Positions 53,612-55,132 of a stretch of 55,132 nt of DNA are shown here, piece by piece. Origin of the DNA: Saprospiraceae bacterium (GTDB lineage: Bacteria; Bacteroidota; Bacteroidia; Chitinophagales; Saprospiraceae); the NCBI GenBank assembly GCA_021604865.1, contig BQJU01000048.1:1-55132 (forward strand). The letters are read 5' to 3'. The translations under genes and the position numbers were made by a program. The notes beneath the pieces were generated by a model, which saw only the letters and a list, made by a program, of their open reading frames with translations, was not told the origin of the DNA and made no database searches. Numbering within the stretch: position 1 is the first letter of the stretch; every line of letters begins with the position of its first letter.

Positions 53612-54913
53612 ATGCGTCTTTTTCTATCAATTTTTCTTTGCGGGTGGTGGTGCTGCTCCACTGCTCAGGGTTTTACAAATTGGACCGTGGGTGATACCGC
53701 TGACCTAGTGACTACTGATTACCGGGGTGGGATACTGCTGGCAGGAGGAGGCACCGATAATGACGATGCTATGAGGTGGCTATTGGAGCGGGCAGCGGGC
53801 GGTGATGTTGTGATCATCCGGGCTTCCGGGTCAGATGGTTACAATGATTATCTTTTTGAAGAACTGGGAGTCAATGTTCATTCTGTTGAATCGATTCGTT
53901 TTGATGATATTAGTGCTGCTACAAACGCCTATGTCATTCGTCGAATTCGAGAGGCAGAGGTTCTTTTTATTGCCGGAGGAGATCAATATGATTATTACGA
54001 ATTGTGGAAAGACAACCCAATAGAAGATGCCATCAACTACCTCATCAATGAAAAAGGCATAACGGTGGGTGGCACAAGTGCAGGTATGGCCATTCTTGGC
54101 AATGCCTATTACACCCCATCCGCCGGTTCTCTATCATCTGCACAAGCCTTACAAAACCCTTTTCACGTCAATGTCGACATCCTGGGCAAAGATGACTTTA
54201 TCGATAATCCGTATCTACCCAATGTTGTTACGGATACCCATTATGATCAGCGGGAACGAGCCGGGCGGCATTTTACTTTTTTAGCCCGCCTGGTTCATGA
54301 TTTTGGAGAGCGTTCCTTTGGTATTGCCTGTAATGAATCTACCGCCGTGGCCATCGAGCAGAATGGCACGGGTAGAGTCTTTGGTGAATGGCCAGAATAT
54401 GATGATTTTGCCTATTTTTTACTAAGCAATTGTCAGGATGAAATTGCCCCCGAAATCATCGAAGCCGGGACGCCACTTACTTGGAACAGAGGGCATGCCG
54501 CCGTGAAAGTATACCGGGTGCCCGGAACTATTGCCGGCAATCATTTTTTCAACCTCAATGACTGGCAAACCGGCAACGGTGGAGTGTGGCAAAACTGGTA
54601 CGTCAACAATGGGCAGTTCGCTCAAATCGATGCTGATAATGGCGATTGTTCTGCTGTCATCAACACAACCACACCCGTTTTTGAACAGCAAGATATACAG
54701 GTCTCTCCCAATCCCTTTTCCCGCTCTCTGGTAATTCGACAGCAAGCTATCTCCACAGAAAAGACCAACATTCGCTTGCTCAACCTTTGGGGGCAGCTTT
54801 TGCTGGAACAGCCTTTCACGACTACCTCTACTACCCTCGAATTGCAGGATTTACCTGCCGGCAGTTATTGGTTGGTGGTAGGAGAACAACGTTTGAAAGT
54901 ACAAAAGTTGTAG
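53612..54913 (+). CDS. Secreted cyanophycinase-like peptidase (S51) with T9SS sorting domain
   Basis: 433 aa. Signal peptide to about residue 20 (C-G-W-W-C-C-S-T-A-Q-G-F). The catalytic domain has G-G-I-L-L-A-G-G-G-T-D-N-D-D-A near its start, V-L-F-I-A-G-G-D-Q in the middle and the nucleophile elbow G-G-T-S-A-G-M with S156, as in cyanophycinase and dipeptidase E. Extracellular CphE-type enzymes degrade the Asp-Arg polymer cyanophycin to dipeptides; the T9SS tail (I-Q-V-S-P-N-P-F-S-R-S-L ... G-S-Y-W-L-V-V-G-E-Q) indicates secretion, consistent with feeding on polymer released by cyanobacteria. Another peptide substrate is possible. ATG at 53612 starts the signal peptide directly. Confidence 0.88.
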   Translation: MRLFLSIFLCGWWCCSTAQGFTNWTVGDTADLVTTDYRGGILLAGGGTDNDDAMRWLLERAAGGDVVIIRASGSDGYNDYLFEELGVNVHSVESIRFDDISAATNAYVIRRIREAEVLFIAGGDQYDYYELWKDNPIEDAINYLINEKGITVGGTSAGMAILGNAYYTPSAGSLSSAQALQNPFHVNVDILGKDDFIDNPYLPNVVTDTHYDQRERAGRHFTFLARLVHDFGERSFGIACNESTAVAIEQNGTGRVFGEWPEYDDFAYFLLSNCQDEIAPEIIEAGTPLTWNRGHAAVKVYRVPGTIAGNHFFNLNDWQTGNGGVWQNWYVNNGQFAQIDADNGDCSAVINTTTPVFEQQDIQVSPNPFSRSLVIRQQAISTEKTNIRLLNLWGQLLLEQPFTTTSTTLELQDLPAGSYWLVVGEQRLKVQKL

Positions 54914-54989
54914 ACCTATTTTTCATCATTTTCAATTAAAAGAACTTTTTCTCCATGCCCTCAAACAGCTGCGCTTACGCCAATATTCT

Positions 54990-55132
54990 TTAGAGCTTGT
55001 TTGGAGGTCGGCTTTGGAGGCGAAAAGCGTCATTTTTTTGATGACTGGGTTGGCTTGATGCCAAAGCATCAAAAAGCATTTGAAGTTCATACCCTGAGGT
55101 ACGGACGAAAAAAGTAACGAAGTATCATCATA
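54990..55132. repeat. Dispersed modular ITR element, copy G, running off the window end
   Basis: Left terminus TAGAGCTTGTTTGGAGGTCGG, then GGCGAAAAGCGTCA, the hairpin TTGATGCCAAAGCATCAA, ACCCTGAGGTACGGACG and the core AAGTAACGAAGTATCATCA. It is in opposite orientation to copy A (386-554) and nearly identical to it over the shared parts, apart from the added hairpin. The right terminus lies beyond the window. 54914-54989 contains nothing recognisable. Confidence 0.75.

Noticed and set aside
1-55132. tRNA or rRNA genes and integrase-type attachment sites
   Set aside because: No T-loop/acceptor pattern or integrase gene found by eye; a dedicated tRNA scan would settle it.

Overview
The window looks like a chromosomal segment of a Bacteroidota bacterium, most likely of the Saprospiria (Lewinella/Haliscomenobacter-like). 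The evidence is a SusC/SusD pair, three secreted proteins with type IX secretion (T9SS) C-terminal sorting domains, LytS/LytTR signalling, OprO/P porins, a 753-aa PiT with a PhoU-like tail, and start regions that mostly lack Shine-Dalgarno motifs. The genus cannot be fixed from this sequence, and no rRNA or tRNA gene was seen.

Layout. 1-7.7 kb: housekeeping and stress genes (DinB-like protein with paired operators, RluF-type pseudouridine synthase, fatty-acid desaturase, DEAD-box helicase, CFA-like methyltransferase, NYN/LOTUS protein) and two gene remnants cut by dispersed repeats. 7.7-12.4 kb: a phosphate cluster (OprO/P porin, PhoB-like regulator with Glu at the phospho-acceptor position, PiT transporter). 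12.7-18.4 kb: CYTH protein, a small exported protein, a LytTR/LytS-type two-component pair with symmetric candidate binding boxes, and a DUF2339 membrane protein. 18.6-21.1 kb: secreted zinc metalloprotease. 21.97-25.98 kb: a large CRISPR array with no cas genes in the window (59 repeats, 58 spacers); its three leader-distal repeats are each split at the same base by a 58-59-bp double-hairpin element. 27.6-35.3 kb: an apparent operon of two TULIP/P47-like proteins, a 1210-aa propeller-plus-helical protein with toxin-like architecture, and a papain-like protease lying in the same frame three bases after its stop. 35.4-39 kb: a T9SS CotH/lamin-tail protein. 39.3-40.9 kb: two arsenosugar-type genes (AhpD-like, ArsS). 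41-46.4 kb: VOC protein, lipoprotein, pentapeptide-repeat protein, two related membrane proteins, an altered metallophosphoesterase overlapping a sodium:solute symporter. 46.5-51.5 kb: SusD and SusC. 51.6-54.9 kb: DUF2064 transferase, MscS channel, secreted cyanophycinase-like peptidase.

A striking background is the number of small terminal-inverted-repeat elements between genes (at least five families). One family (ends AGCATGTTTGGAGG) occurs at least seven times, from about 45-bp palindromes to a nested 510-bp composite, with exchangeable hairpin modules around a conserved core; full-size copies lie near both ends of the window. Best candidates for undescribed biology are the interrupted CRISPR repeats, the TULIP/propeller/protease operon, and the modular repeat family.
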